Positions 8,830 to 17,122 of a stretch of DNA of 64,000 bases are shown piece by piece (positions within the stretch are counted from its first letter, which is position 1; every line of letters begins with the position of its first letter). Position numbers and translations under genes: made by a program. The notes below the pieces were generated by a model that made no database searches, had not been told where the DNA came from, and saw only the letters and a list, made by a program, of their open reading frames with translations. The DNA lies in assembly GCF_011762025.1 (NCBI RefSeq), contig NZ_JAASQR010000004.1:62001-126000 (forward strand), given 5' to 3'. The DNA is from Sphingobium vermicomposti (lineage in GTDB: Bacteria; Pseudomonadota; Alphaproteobacteria; Sphingomonadales; Sphingomonadaceae).

Positions 8830-10526
8830 AGGTTGCGGATATGAACTCCCTGGGTGGCGAGCCGGTGATTTCCATCGATAGCGCCGACACGTTCCAGTGG
8901 GACGATGAGGCGGATGTCGTTGTCGTCGGCTATGGCGGGGCGGGGATCTGCGCTGCATTGGAACTGGTGGAAAATGGTGCCAGCGTCATCGCTATCGACC
9001 GTTTCAACGGCGGTGGGGCGACGGCGTTCAGCGGCGGCGTGGTGTATGCGGCGGGCACGGACATACAGCGGCAAAATGGCGTCGAGGATGATCCCGACAA
9101 CATGCTGAAATATCTGCGGCTGGAGGTCGGCGATATCGTCAAGCCGGAGACGTTGAAGCGTTTTTGCGATGACAGCGCGGCTAATCTGCAATGGCTGCAG
9201 GCGCATGGCGTCGTATTCGGGACCAAGCTCTATACCGGCAAGACGACCTACCCGCCCGAAGGCTATTTCCTGCAATATTCGGGCAATGAGAAGGTGGAGG
9301 CCTATTGTCGCGAGGCGAAGCCTGCGCCACGCGGGCACAGGACTTTGGGGCGCGGCTTTACCGGCAACAAGCTCTATCATGCCTTGCGCCAGACAGCGGA
9401 CCAGTCAGCCATTCGTCCCATGTTGCATACGATCGTGCAGAGCCTGGTCGTGGACAGAAGCGGGCGCGTGGTGGGCGTCGCGGCGCTCCAGCTTTCCCGC
9501 GACAAACAGGCTGAACATCAGAAATATTATGATAAATTCCCGCCGACCGCACCCTTTAAGGAAGCAAAGGCGGAAGCAGCCGGGCGAGCTGCGCGCGCCA
9601 TGGAGACGGAGCACGGGCAGTTGCGTTATGTCCGGGCAAAGGCTGGCGTCATCCTGTCGACGGGTGGCTTCGCGTTCAACCTGGACATGCTTAGCCAGCA
9701 TGCGCCGGTGCTGACGCAGCATTACAAGACCATGATGCGCCTTGGCACATTGGGCGACGATGGCACGGCCGTCCGGCTGGGCACGGCTCTGGGTGCGGAT
9801 ACCGCGGGCATGGACGCGATGTTTGTCGGGCGGGTCCAGTCTCCCCCCGCTGCGTTGCTGGACGGCATTCTGGTCAACCAGGCGGGGGACCGGTTCGCCA
9901 ACGAAGCGGTCTATGTCGGTACGCTGGGCCGCGCCATCGCCGATCAACCGGAAGGGAAGGCGTGGCTGATCATGTCAGCCAAGGATGTGCGCAAGGCGAT
10001 GCGCCAGGTTGTGACGGGCGGGTTCGATGCATTCATGCGCTTTGGCGCACCGGCCATGCTCAACCTTTTGCTCGGTGGGACGAAGCGCGCACGCGACCTG
10101 GATGTGCTGGCCAGCAAATGCGGCCTTAACCCCGCGCGCCTGCGCCAGACGATCCGGCGCTATGAAGACATGGTTCGCGACCGGCATGACGATGATTTTT
10201 CAAAGCTGAAGGACCATTTGAAATCGCTGGGTTCTGGACCCTATGTCGCCATGAACGTTTCGCTCGCCAACCGATTCAGCTTTATCACCTTCCATACCCT
10301 TGGCGGGCTTGCGCTTGAAGAAACAACGGGCGCTGTCAGGCGCGCCGATGGCAGTAGCATCCCCGGTCTGTACGCAGCCGGGCGAGCGACCGGCAGCATT
10401 CCTTCGCGCACTTATATCAGCGGCCTTTCCCTGGCGGACTGTGTGTTCACAGGACGCCGCGCGGCCCAAAGCTGCCTGGGCGTCATAGCGGCAGAAAATC
10501 GCCCATCATTGTCTTTGTCTGACTGA
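8826..10526 (+). CDS. FAD-dependent dehydrogenase, fumarate reductase/KstD superfamily (variant without YPGxG)
   Basis: A 566-residue FAD_binding_2 flavoprotein. The FAD fold reads VVGYGGAG near residue 35, and the C-terminal block reads HTLGGLALEETTG then GLYAAGRATG. The YPGxG motif seen in the KstD-like copies is absent and replaced by SRTYISGLSLADC, so the reaction may differ from steroid-type dehydrogenation. An extra lysine/alanine-rich segment near residues 225-265 is not present in the other copies. The GTG at 8826 overlaps the MFS stop and has GGAAG 7 bases upstream; an ATG at 8841 is an alternative. Confidence 0.85.
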   Translation: MKVADMNSLGGEPVISIDSADTFQWDDEADVVVVGYGGAGICAALELVENGASVIAIDRFNGGGATAFSGGVVYAAGTDIQRQNGVEDDPDNMLKYLRLEVGDIVKPETLKRFCDDSAANLQWLQAHGVVFGTKLYTGKTTYPPEGYFLQYSGNEKVEAYCREAKPAPRGHRTLGRGFTGNKLYHALRQTADQSAIRPMLHTIVQSLVVDRSGRVVGVAALQLSRDKQAEHQKYYDKFPPTAPFKEAKAEAAGRAARAMETEHGQLRYVRAKAGVILSTGGFAFNLDMLSQHAPVLTQHYKTMMRLGTLGDDGTAVRLGTALGADTAGMDAMFVGRVQSPPAALLDGILVNQAGDRFANEAVYVGTLGRAIADQPEGKAWLIMSAKDVRKAMRQVVTGGFDAFMRFGAPAMLNLLLGGTKRARDLDVLASKCGLNPARLRQTIRRYEDMVRDRHDDDFSKLKDHLKSLGSGPYVAMNVSLANRFSFITFHTLGGLALEETTGAVRRADGSSIPGLYAAGRATGSIPSRTYISGLSLADCVFTGRRAAQSCLGVIAAENRPSLSLSD

Positions 10527-10670
10527 TGTCTTACAATGCCAGGTGGATGCGGGACCGGATTTGCGTCATGGCCATGGCCATTTCTGTTGCCGGATAATTT
10601 ATTCTGTCGGCCATGCATTTCCCTATTGGATCATCGTTCAAACGCAGCTTGAATCACAGGAGAGCAAATA

Positions 10671-11054
10671 ATGTTTTCGCACATCGTTATCGGCAGCAAT
10701 GACATCGAGACGTCCCGGAAATTCTACGACGCTACAATGGGCGCATTGGGCGCCGGACCAGGTTTTGACGATGGCAACGGCAGGCTGGTCTATATGCACA
10801 ATGGTGCGGCGCTGCTTATTTCCAAGCCGATAGACGGTCAGCCGGCGACGCACGCCAATGGCGGGACCATCGGCTTTGGCGTTGCGAACCCGGAACAGGC
10901 CAATGCCTGGCATTCGGCCGGGGTGGCGAACGGCGGCAAGTCGATCGAGGATGCGCCTGGCGTTCGTAAGGGTCCCCAAGGTTCGCTATATCTGGCCTAT
11001 CTGCGCGACCCCGACGGAAACAAGCTGTGCGCGCTGCATCAGCTTCCTGCCTGA
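10671..11054 (+). CDS. VOC family protein (glyoxalase/bleomycin-resistance fold)
   Basis: A 127-residue single-module vicinal oxygen chelate protein. It begins MFSHIVIGSNDIETSRKFYD, with His4 at the usual first metal position, and ends with YLRDPDGNKLCALH, the common DPDGN strand carrying a C-terminal acidic or His ligand. The reaction (isomerisation, epimerisation, dioxygenation or binding) is not predictable. The start follows ACAGGAGAGCAAATA. It is 144 bases after the flavoprotein and may be transcribed with that operon or alone. It differs from the three longer, related VOC proteins elsewhere in the window. Confidence 0.8.
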   Translation: MFSHIVIGSNDIETSRKFYDATMGALGAGPGFDDGNGRLVYMHNGAALLISKPIDGQPATHANGGTIGFGVANPEQANAWHSAGVANGGKSIEDAPGVRKGPQGSLYLAYLRDPDGNKLCALHQLPA

Positions 11055-11233
11055 ATTTGACTGACCGTCGTTGTGCCGATGCCTTGTTGCTTCCTGAGGA
11101 GGTAATGAGCGTCGGCACTCGGCGGAACCTAGACGAACCCTTGTCAGAAAAGGGAGTGAGACCGGACAGCCGGGACATTGTATCTATCCGCGCACAGTAA
11201 AGATGCTGGCGTGTCATGCGAGCGGCGGTAATA

Positions 11234-11253
11234 TATAAGACTCCCGTCGCTGC
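11234..11253. promoter_or_regulatory. Region A palindromic operator candidate 3
   Basis: Core GACTCCCGTC, identical to the core at 29671-29680, with an AT-rich left flank. It is 20 bases before the TetR start at 11273, a position that would allow autoregulation. Confidence 0.45.
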
Positions 11254-11272
11254 ACATAATGGAGAGGTGACG

Positions 11273-11935
11273 ATGGGTAATCTGCACGCGCCGGATTCAA
11301 CCGGATTTTCCGCACGCGGTCGACCTGTGATGGCGGACCATCGCGAAGTGTCGACCGAATTGTTGCATGCTATGGAATTGGGGCTGCGCAACAAAAGTCA
11401 CCTTGACCTGACAACGCGTGAGATCGCCCTGGCCGCTGGCACCAACGCAGGCATGATTCATTATTATTATCACGGCAAGAACGGCCTGATCGATGCCGCG
11501 CTGGATAACCTCAGCAGCGACCTCGCCCAGACACTCAACGATCTCAACACGCTGTTCATGACCGATTGTCAGGACGCCACGCGCAAGATCGTCAGCGCCT
11601 GGCTGAACCTGTTGGAAAAGCATAAGGGCACCGCCAGCGTCGTGCTGATCGAAAGTTTTCGCCCTTATTCGACGGTGTGGCATTCCTATCGGCAGAAAAA
11701 GTCGCAGGGCAGCTTCACCCGAATGCAGCAACTGATCCGCACATTGGTGAGCCAAGGATATTTCCGCCCGGATATCGATGCGAAGGTCGCTGCCTTCTCG
11801 ATAATATCCATCGTGCTCTCACCGATGCTTGTGGGCCAGATCATGTCGGAAATCGGCCATCAGATAAGCGAGATATTGGTGAATTGGGAGGAGGAAGCCG
11901 TCAAGCTGATAGATGGACGCTATCGGCTGCTCTGA
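11273..11935 (+). CDS. TetR/AcrR family transcriptional regulator
   Basis: A 220-residue regulator. The N-terminal helix-turn-helix reads TREIALAAGTNAGMIHYYYHGKNGLIDAAL in outline, the typical TetR DNA-binding domain, followed by an all-helical ligand domain. A longer frame starts at 11216, but the ATG at 11273 has GGAGAGGTGACG directly upstream and gives a normal TetR length. A GACTCCCGTC palindrome lies just before it. It is flanked by the VOC gene and, convergently, by the LuxC-like gene. It is one of two TetR candidates for control of region A. Confidence 0.9.
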   Translation: MGNLHAPDSTGFSARGRPVMADHREVSTELLHAMELGLRNKSHLDLTTREIALAAGTNAGMIHYYYHGKNGLIDAALDNLSSDLAQTLNDLNTLFMTDCQDATRKIVSAWLNLLEKHKGTASVVLIESFRPYSTVWHSYRQKKSQGSFTRMQQLIRTLVSQGYFRPDIDAKVAAFSIISIVLSPMLVGQIMSEIGHQISEILVNWEEEAVKLIDGRYRLL

Positions 11936-12085
11936 CGGAGAGCAGCGCGCTTTGAACGTCGCGGATTGGAAAAAGGAAGGGGGGCCTGGCAAGGCGTAGC
12001 CCGATCGGGGAAGATCGGTAATTGGGCACGCCGCCCCAAGGATCAAAAACGATCCCGCCCCCCTTCATAATGGTGGCGGGGCTTG

Positions 12086-13540
12086 TCAGGCCGCGCACAT
12101 CATCCCGGCGCCTGCTTCCGCAACGGCTTCGTCAAATTGCTCGCGAACACCCCAGCGGGCGAGTCGGCGCATGATCTCCATCGCGTCATGCGGATAGCCC
12201 AGCCCTTCATAGGCGATGCAGCCGAGCGGTGAGAGACGCTGCGCGCCCCGCAACATGCATCGGTCGGCAATTTCGGCCTGTGCCGCATTGGGGTAGATGC
12301 CGATCGTCTGGGTGTGGATGGTAACGGCGGCTACTGCGGCGTCGAGGTCCGGCACGGGAATGATATTGATGACGCGTCCGCCCAGCCGGTCGCTGAATTC
12401 AACCGCCTCCGCCTGTTGCGATACGATAACGCCGCCTTCATTGGCCTTGACCCCGAACACGCGATAATCGTCGGAATAGCGGATGCCCTCTATCTCGTCG
12501 CGTAGCACGGGGTCGAAGGCGGGGTGAGGGGAGCTATAGGCAGCGGGCAGGGCCTGCAATGCGTCCTGCACCAGCCGACCGAAGCGGTTCAGCCGGTCCA
12601 GCGAGCGATCATCGTCGCCGCACACGACATAGGCGAGGCGGCTGTTGCCGCAGCCTTCCTGATTGAAATAGCCGAAATCCTTGGCCAGCTGCCGCGCGAC
12701 CCAGCCCATCTGCTCGTCTGATTCCAGTGCTTCCGCGCCGATGATCGATGCGCTGACCTTGGGATCGAGCGCGATCAGGTCGAGGCCGGAAGTCAGATGC
12801 TGACGGATGTGGTTCATCGACGCAGGGCCACCCCAGGCAACGATCTTGTCGATGTTGCGCGTGTCGTACAGCTTCTTTTCAAAGCCCAGGTCCCCGCCCT
12901 TCCAATAAGCGACGGTCATGTGCCGGGTGATCGGATGATCGGGGTCCATGGCGATCATAGTCTTGGCAATGGCGACGGCGGTGAAGGGGTCGTTCGACGG
13001 GCTTTTGACGATATTGTCGCAACGCAGGACCGATCCGTTGATGACCGCGTGCAGCGCCACATTGGGCGCGTTGCCTGCATTCAGGTGAACGATGCGCGAT
13101 CCAAAGGCGCGCACCATCGCGTCCCGGTCATGCAGCTTCCTGGGCTTCCATCCTTCCAGATAGTCGCGCCCGATATTCTGGTCGATCGCTTCTTCGACGA
13201 TGGTCCGCCGCAGATTTGCGGCAAAGGAGACATAGGCGGTGCGCAATATGTCGGGTGACTGGCCCGAAGACTGCATGTTCATTTCCAGCGCAAGCCGGAT
13301 GTCGGGATTGGTGTCCGGGTGCAGCCTGCGGCCCAGTTCCTCAAGAAAATCGAGGATATTGTCCATGCTGACGGAATAATAGTCCTGAAGGTCGGAACCA
13401 TTGCGCAGGACGATCTGGTTGAGATATTTGTTCACGTCCGGCGTCAGAAAGGCGATTTCGCCCCGGCGTCCTTCATAACGGACCAGATTATCCTCTATGA
13501 TGCGGCCCCGGATGATAAGCGGGATAGTATATTCTTTCAT
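12086..13540 (-). CDS. Acyl-CoA/acyl-protein reductase, LuxC-like
   Basis: A 484-residue protein of the LuxC family (aldehyde-dehydrogenase fold), which reduces an acyl thioester or acyl-enzyme to an aldehyde with NADPH. Cys297, in the motif NQEGCGNS, matches the acyl-accepting Cys of LuxC in position and context. LNAGNAPNVA near 153 and AWGGPASM near 236 fit the nucleotide-binding part. It directly follows the LuxE-like gene (26-base gap), repeating the LuxC/LuxE fatty acid reductase pairing, but no luciferase (LuxAB) or thioesterase (LuxD) is nearby. The likely job is reduction of a pathway carboxylate to an aldehyde. Confidence 0.85.
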   Translation of the reverse strand: MKEYTIPLIIRGRIIEDNLVRYEGRRGEIAFLTPDVNKYLNQIVLRNGSDLQDYYSVSMDNILDFLEELGRRLHPDTNPDIRLALEMNMQSSGQSPDILRTAYVSFAANLRRTIVEEAIDQNIGRDYLEGWKPRKLHDRDAMVRAFGSRIVHLNAGNAPNVALHAVINGSVLRCDNIVKSPSNDPFTAVAIAKTMIAMDPDHPITRHMTVAYWKGGDLGFEKKLYDTRNIDKIVAWGGPASMNHIRQHLTSGLDLIALDPKVSASIIGAEALESDEQMGWVARQLAKDFGYFNQEGCGNSRLAYVVCGDDDRSLDRLNRFGRLVQDALQALPAAYSSPHPAFDPVLRDEIEGIRYSDDYRVFGVKANEGGVIVSQQAEAVEFSDRLGGRVINIIPVPDLDAAVAAVTIHTQTIGIYPNAAQAEIADRCMLRGAQRLSPLGCIAYEGLGYPHDAMEIMRRLARWGVREQFDEAVAEAGAGMMCAA

Positions 13541-13566
13541 CTTGAAATGCTCCGAAACAAATAGGG

Positions 13567-14997
13567 TCAGGACGCTTTGGCCAGAAAGTCCTCAAGGCTT
13601 TGGAAGGCCTGCGGCGTGCGGGCGCAGACGATCTTGTCGTCGCCGCCATTCAGTTCCGAGATGCGGTTGATGTCATTGTCCATGAAGGGGCCTTTGCGCC
13701 CGCAGGCGCATCCGCCGTCAAAATGTACCGTCACCTGATCGCCGGTGATGACCCCGGCCCAGAAGGTCGTGGGCATGGGGTCGAACACGACCATCCGTCC
13801 GGTCTGCGTGCCTGTGCGCGGCAGCGACTGGCCGGTGGCCGGGTCCATCAGGTGGGTGATGCCCCAGGGCAGGGGGTGCAGCTTGTCATGGGGGCAGCAG
13901 ACCGCCGTCGAGCTGGATTCAGTCATGCCATAGACTTCCTTGACGCGCGCCGGGACATGGTGCGGGAACCGTTCCGCCACCACGTCGCGCCACCCTTCGG
14001 GAAAGCTGAACCCCTTGGTGCCGCCGCCGGTCATGATCATGGAATCGGGATGCCATTCGACGAAGATGTCCATCTTCCGGCAGGCTTCGGCCATGAGGTA
14101 GAGGTTCATGATCGCGCCGTAGAACATGACCTTCTGACCCTTTAGGCCAACCACGGCATTTTCGATAAAGCGAGTCCACCGTTCGTCCGCATTGGACGCG
14201 CGGGTTGCCAGCGCACTGGCGATTGCCTGCTCGGCGGGGCTGAGTTCCAGTTCCTCGCCCAGCGCCTGTGCGCGTTGCAGCCGTCCGTTCAGCCACATTT
14301 CGTCAGCGGTCAGCGTGCCGTCGTCCAGCGTGATGAACATGTCCTCCCGGCCATCGTAGCAATTTTCCTTCAGGACACGCATGATGAGCGGGATGTTGTG
14401 GCGGCCATAGCGGGAAGGCCACGGACAGACGAAAACATATTCGCCGCTCTTCGCATAAATGCCCGGTTCGTCGCGATATGGCTCGACGATATAGGTGTTC
14501 TTGTCGACGAACAGGCTTTCTTCGACAGTGCTCAGGGGGAAGAGCGAAATCTTGCCGCTCGTTCCCGATGAGGTGACTGGCCGCAGCGGCGTCACCCGCT
14601 CGACTTCCAGCAGCCATTGTTCGATGGATTCGCAATGTTCGGCATGGACCGCCGACAGGTCGTGGGTGGTGAGCGCCTGGAGCCAGCGGGTGAGTTTGTC
14701 AAAGCGCGCCTTTTGCACGTCCAGCGCGGAATAGGATTTGAACATGGTGTGCGGCATGGCGAGACGGGTCAGGTCTTCGAACCCGCTGACTTCATCGACC
14801 CCCACTTCCTCCGCCAGGCGCTGGAGCGCGCGCAACTTGGGCTTCAGGGCTTCGAACCGTCGTTTGAACAAGGCGAGCTGGAATTGTTCGACCCTGTCAT
14901 AGTCCAGGTCAAACAGCTCCTCCTGGCTGAGTTGCAGGAAGCGCCAGGGATCTTCTTCCAGTTGGTCGTAAAGATCATTGCTGGTCTGCGTGGTCAT
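13567..14997 (-). CDS. Acyl-protein synthetase, LuxE-like (adenylating)
   Basis: A 476-residue member of the LuxE/PaaK-like adenylate-forming group. SSGTSGK near 143-149 is the phosphate loop, EVYGMTESSS is the adenine-side motif, and GDQVTVHF followed by CACGRKG near the C-terminus is typical of this family. In bioluminescent bacteria LuxE activates fatty acids with ATP and hands the acyl group to LuxC. Here it precedes the LuxC-like gene in an operon that starts with a TonB receptor and includes a VOC protein and a flavoprotein. The acid substrate is more likely a pathway intermediate than a fatty acid; this is inference. Confidence 0.85.
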   Translation of the reverse strand: MTTQTSNDLYDQLEEDPWRFLQLSQEELFDLDYDRVEQFQLALFKRRFEALKPKLRALQRLAEEVGVDEVSGFEDLTRLAMPHTMFKSYSALDVQKARFDKLTRWLQALTTHDLSAVHAEHCESIEQWLLEVERVTPLRPVTSSGTSGKISLFPLSTVEESLFVDKNTYIVEPYRDEPGIYAKSGEYVFVCPWPSRYGRHNIPLIMRVLKENCYDGREDMFITLDDGTLTADEMWLNGRLQRAQALGEELELSPAEQAIASALATRASNADERWTRFIENAVVGLKGQKVMFYGAIMNLYLMAEACRKMDIFVEWHPDSMIMTGGGTKGFSFPEGWRDVVAERFPHHVPARVKEVYGMTESSSTAVCCPHDKLHPLPWGITHLMDPATGQSLPRTGTQTGRMVVFDPMPTTFWAGVITGDQVTVHFDGGCACGRKGPFMDNDINRISELNGGDDKIVCARTPQAFQSLEDFLAKAS

Positions 14998-15054
14998 GAA
15001 TGGCTCCTGGGAATATGTGGAAATGATCGCACAAGGGGGCGGTTGATCTGCGGC

Positions 15055-16545
15055 TCAGGCGGGTTCGATGGCCAGGCCATGACGCGCTGTCTCTGCGGCT
15101 GCGGCTCGACCTGCCCTGCGCCCGAAAAAGGTCGCGCCGCCGATCAGCAGGCCGCTCGCATAGCCCCAGCCTTCGACCGACAGGTTCGGCGCCACCTGGC
15201 CGACCGCGTAAAGGCCGGGGACCGGCGTGCCGTCGGGTTTCAGCGCCCGGCCATCAACGTCAGTGTCGATGCCGCCCAGACTGATGCAGCAGAAATAGGC
15301 CGATCCGACCGAACAGTTGATCGCGGCAAAGGGTATCTCCGAAATTGGAGCGAGCCATTTGGGGTTCTTACGGAACTCCTCGTCATGGCCGGTGGCGGCA
15401 TAACGGTTGTAGTCGCCGATCGTCTTCACCAGCGAACCCTCCGGCATGCCGAGGTCGGCCTCCATTTCTGGGATATTGTCCCAGGCGTCGACCACCTCAT
15501 GCTTGCGTTCCGACCGGATGTCGCCAAGTTCGGGTCGCCCGAAATTGACATTGTCGCAGATCAGATAAGCCTTGCCGTCCGGCTGGTTCAGGATCGCGTC
15601 GGTGGACCAGGCGTGATAGACATCCTCCGCCACGAAACGGCGACCCTGGCTGTTGACCAATATGCCTTTCACCAGGCTGGCGGGCGGGTAGAAGGGGGAC
15701 GTCACCATGCTTTGGTCCAGACCGGTGGTCGCTGCGCCCAGGCTTTGCCCCAGCTCTATTCCTGCGCCATCCGCTGTCGGCACGCCTAGCGGATCGACGC
15801 CTTCGCGCACGCCCTTCGATCCATGGGCCAGGCCGAGTTCGCGGTTCCATTCGCAGCCGCCTGTCGCCAGCACGACGCCCTTGCGCGCGGCTACGGCTAT
15901 ATTGCGGCCTTCCTGCCGGTACTGGACACCGGCAACCGCGCCCGCCGCGTCGCGGACAAGGGCGTTGGCCGATGCATCATAGACGATACGGACGCCCAGT
16001 TCTTCGAGCCGGTGAAGCAATCGTCCGAACAGTAGATGTCCCACAAACCCACCGCCTGGCTTGTGACCGCGCGGCATCGGTACAGCCGCATCGGACAGCG
16101 GCCAGCACGCTTCGCTGCCGGTCCAGACCAGTGTTTCATCGCTATGAGGGTGGAAATGCTTGCCGTCGAAATAGCGTTCGTTGAACGTGACGCCCAGCGA
16201 CATCAGCCAGTCATAATGGTCGACGCTGCCCGCGCAATAGGCGTCGACCTTGTCCATAGCGGCCTTGGGCTGGGTGGCCTTCAGGAACCGCGCCATATTG
16301 TCGGGCGTGTCGGCAAAGCCGTTGGCCGTTTGCGGGGGCGTGCCGCCGCCCAGATAGATGAACCCGCCCGACATCGCAGTGGAGCCACCGCCGCCCGACG
16401 TCCGTTCGATGACCAGGACGTCCGCGCCCGCTTCGGCGGCGGCAATCGCGGCGGAAGCGCCGGCCCCTCCCAGTCCGACGATGATGACGTCGGCGGTGGC
16501 GGCGAATTGCACCTCGTCCAGCGTCTTGGCTGCTTCGATCTTCAC
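15055..16545 (-). CDS. FAD-dependent dehydrogenase, fumarate reductase/KstD superfamily (variant)
   Basis: A 496-residue FAD_binding_2 flavoprotein, shorter than its relatives. The FAD fold reads IVGLGGAGASAA near residue 20, followed by ERTSGGGGSTAMSGG, and the C-terminal block reads SLGGIDTDVDG then GLYAVGQVAPNLSVEGWGYASG. The KstD YPGxG motif is missing, and GWGYASG occupies that place. It could be a desaturase or a fumarate reductase-like enzyme for an enone. It lies 10 bases after the VOC gene and 57 bases before the LuxE-like gene in the TonB-VOC-FAD-LuxE-LuxC operon. Confidence 0.88.
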   Translation of the reverse strand: MKIEAAKTLDEVQFAATADVIIVGLGGAGASAAIAAAEAGADVLVIERTSGGGGSTAMSGGFIYLGGGTPPQTANGFADTPDNMARFLKATQPKAAMDKVDAYCAGSVDHYDWLMSLGVTFNERYFDGKHFHPHSDETLVWTGSEACWPLSDAAVPMPRGHKPGGGFVGHLLFGRLLHRLEELGVRIVYDASANALVRDAAGAVAGVQYRQEGRNIAVAARKGVVLATGGCEWNRELGLAHGSKGVREGVDPLGVPTADGAGIELGQSLGAATTGLDQSMVTSPFYPPASLVKGILVNSQGRRFVAEDVYHAWSTDAILNQPDGKAYLICDNVNFGRPELGDIRSERKHEVVDAWDNIPEMEADLGMPEGSLVKTIGDYNRYAATGHDEEFRKNPKWLAPISEIPFAAINCSVGSAYFCCISLGGIDTDVDGRALKPDGTPVPGLYAVGQVAPNLSVEGWGYASGLLIGGATFFGRRAGRAAAAETARHGLAIEPA

Positions 16546-16555
16546 GATAATCCTC

Positions 16556-17122
16556 TCAGTTCTGCGGCGGCGTGTCGCCGTTCAGTTCCAGCATGCGGAC
16601 GGGATCGCTGCCGTCCCAATATCGCGCGGCTTGGGCCACATCGCGGAACAGGTTGACCAGCACCGGCTCTGTGGGGACCAGTTCCAGCATGCAGCCCATT
16701 TCGCGCCGGGTGTCGGCATAGGCCACCTGCGCCCCGCCGACCGACCGGAACTCGCTGGCCATCTCTATGCCCCGCGCCCGCAGGCGAGCGATTTCTTCAC
16801 CCACATCGTGAACCATGCGGCACATATGGTGAAATCCGCTCTGTCCTTCGGACACCACGTCGCGATAGGCGGACGGACCCGCGCTGGTCTGCTGGATCAG
16901 TTCGATCTGAACCGGCCCCGCCTGCGCCAGCGCCGCTTTGAAAGCGAGCGGTTCGGGCCGTCCGCGATACAGCGCGTCAGGGTAATCCGCATCGCGGCGG
17001 AAGAATGGCCCGATGCCCATGGACAGCCATCGCTGCATCGCTTCGTCCAGGTCGGGCACGACCCAGCAATTCTGCAGCAACTCCAGCCGGTCGGCGTTCA
17101 CGGGAAGGTCGTCGGCGGTCAT
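16556..17122 (-). CDS. VOC family protein, long paralogue 1
   Basis: A 188-residue VOC protein related to those at 27693-28259 and 33534-34085. Shared features are a first strand with Gln where most VOC enzymes have the metal-binding His (LLQNCWVVP), ELIQQ..GPSAY in the middle, a double His (GFHHM), GCMLE near the end and a C-terminal DPVR. The family could act as epimerase, hydratase or dioxygenase; function is unknown. The ATG at 17122 overlaps the TonB receptor stop (TGATG), so the frame beginning at 17152 is judged too long. Confidence 0.82.
   Translation of the reverse strand: MTADDLPVNADRLELLQNCWVVPDLDEAMQRWLSMGIGPFFRRDADYPDALYRGRPEPLAFKAALAQAGPVQIELIQQTSAGPSAYRDVVSEGQSGFHHMCRMVHDVGEEIARLRARGIEMASEFRSVGGAQVAYADTRREMGCMLELVPTEPVLVNLFRDVAQAARYWDGSDPVRMLELNGDTPPQN

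Noticed and set aside
11936-12085. A rho-independent terminator between the TetR gene and the LuxC-like gene.
   Set aside because: Several short GC-rich dyads exist (CCGATC/GATCGG, GGATC/GATCC), but none combines a long stem with a T-run in the right place.
12086-14997. A bioluminescence (lux) operon.
   Set aside because: Only LuxC- and LuxE-like genes are present. No LuxA, LuxB, LuxD or flavin reductase gene was found, so light production is not supported.
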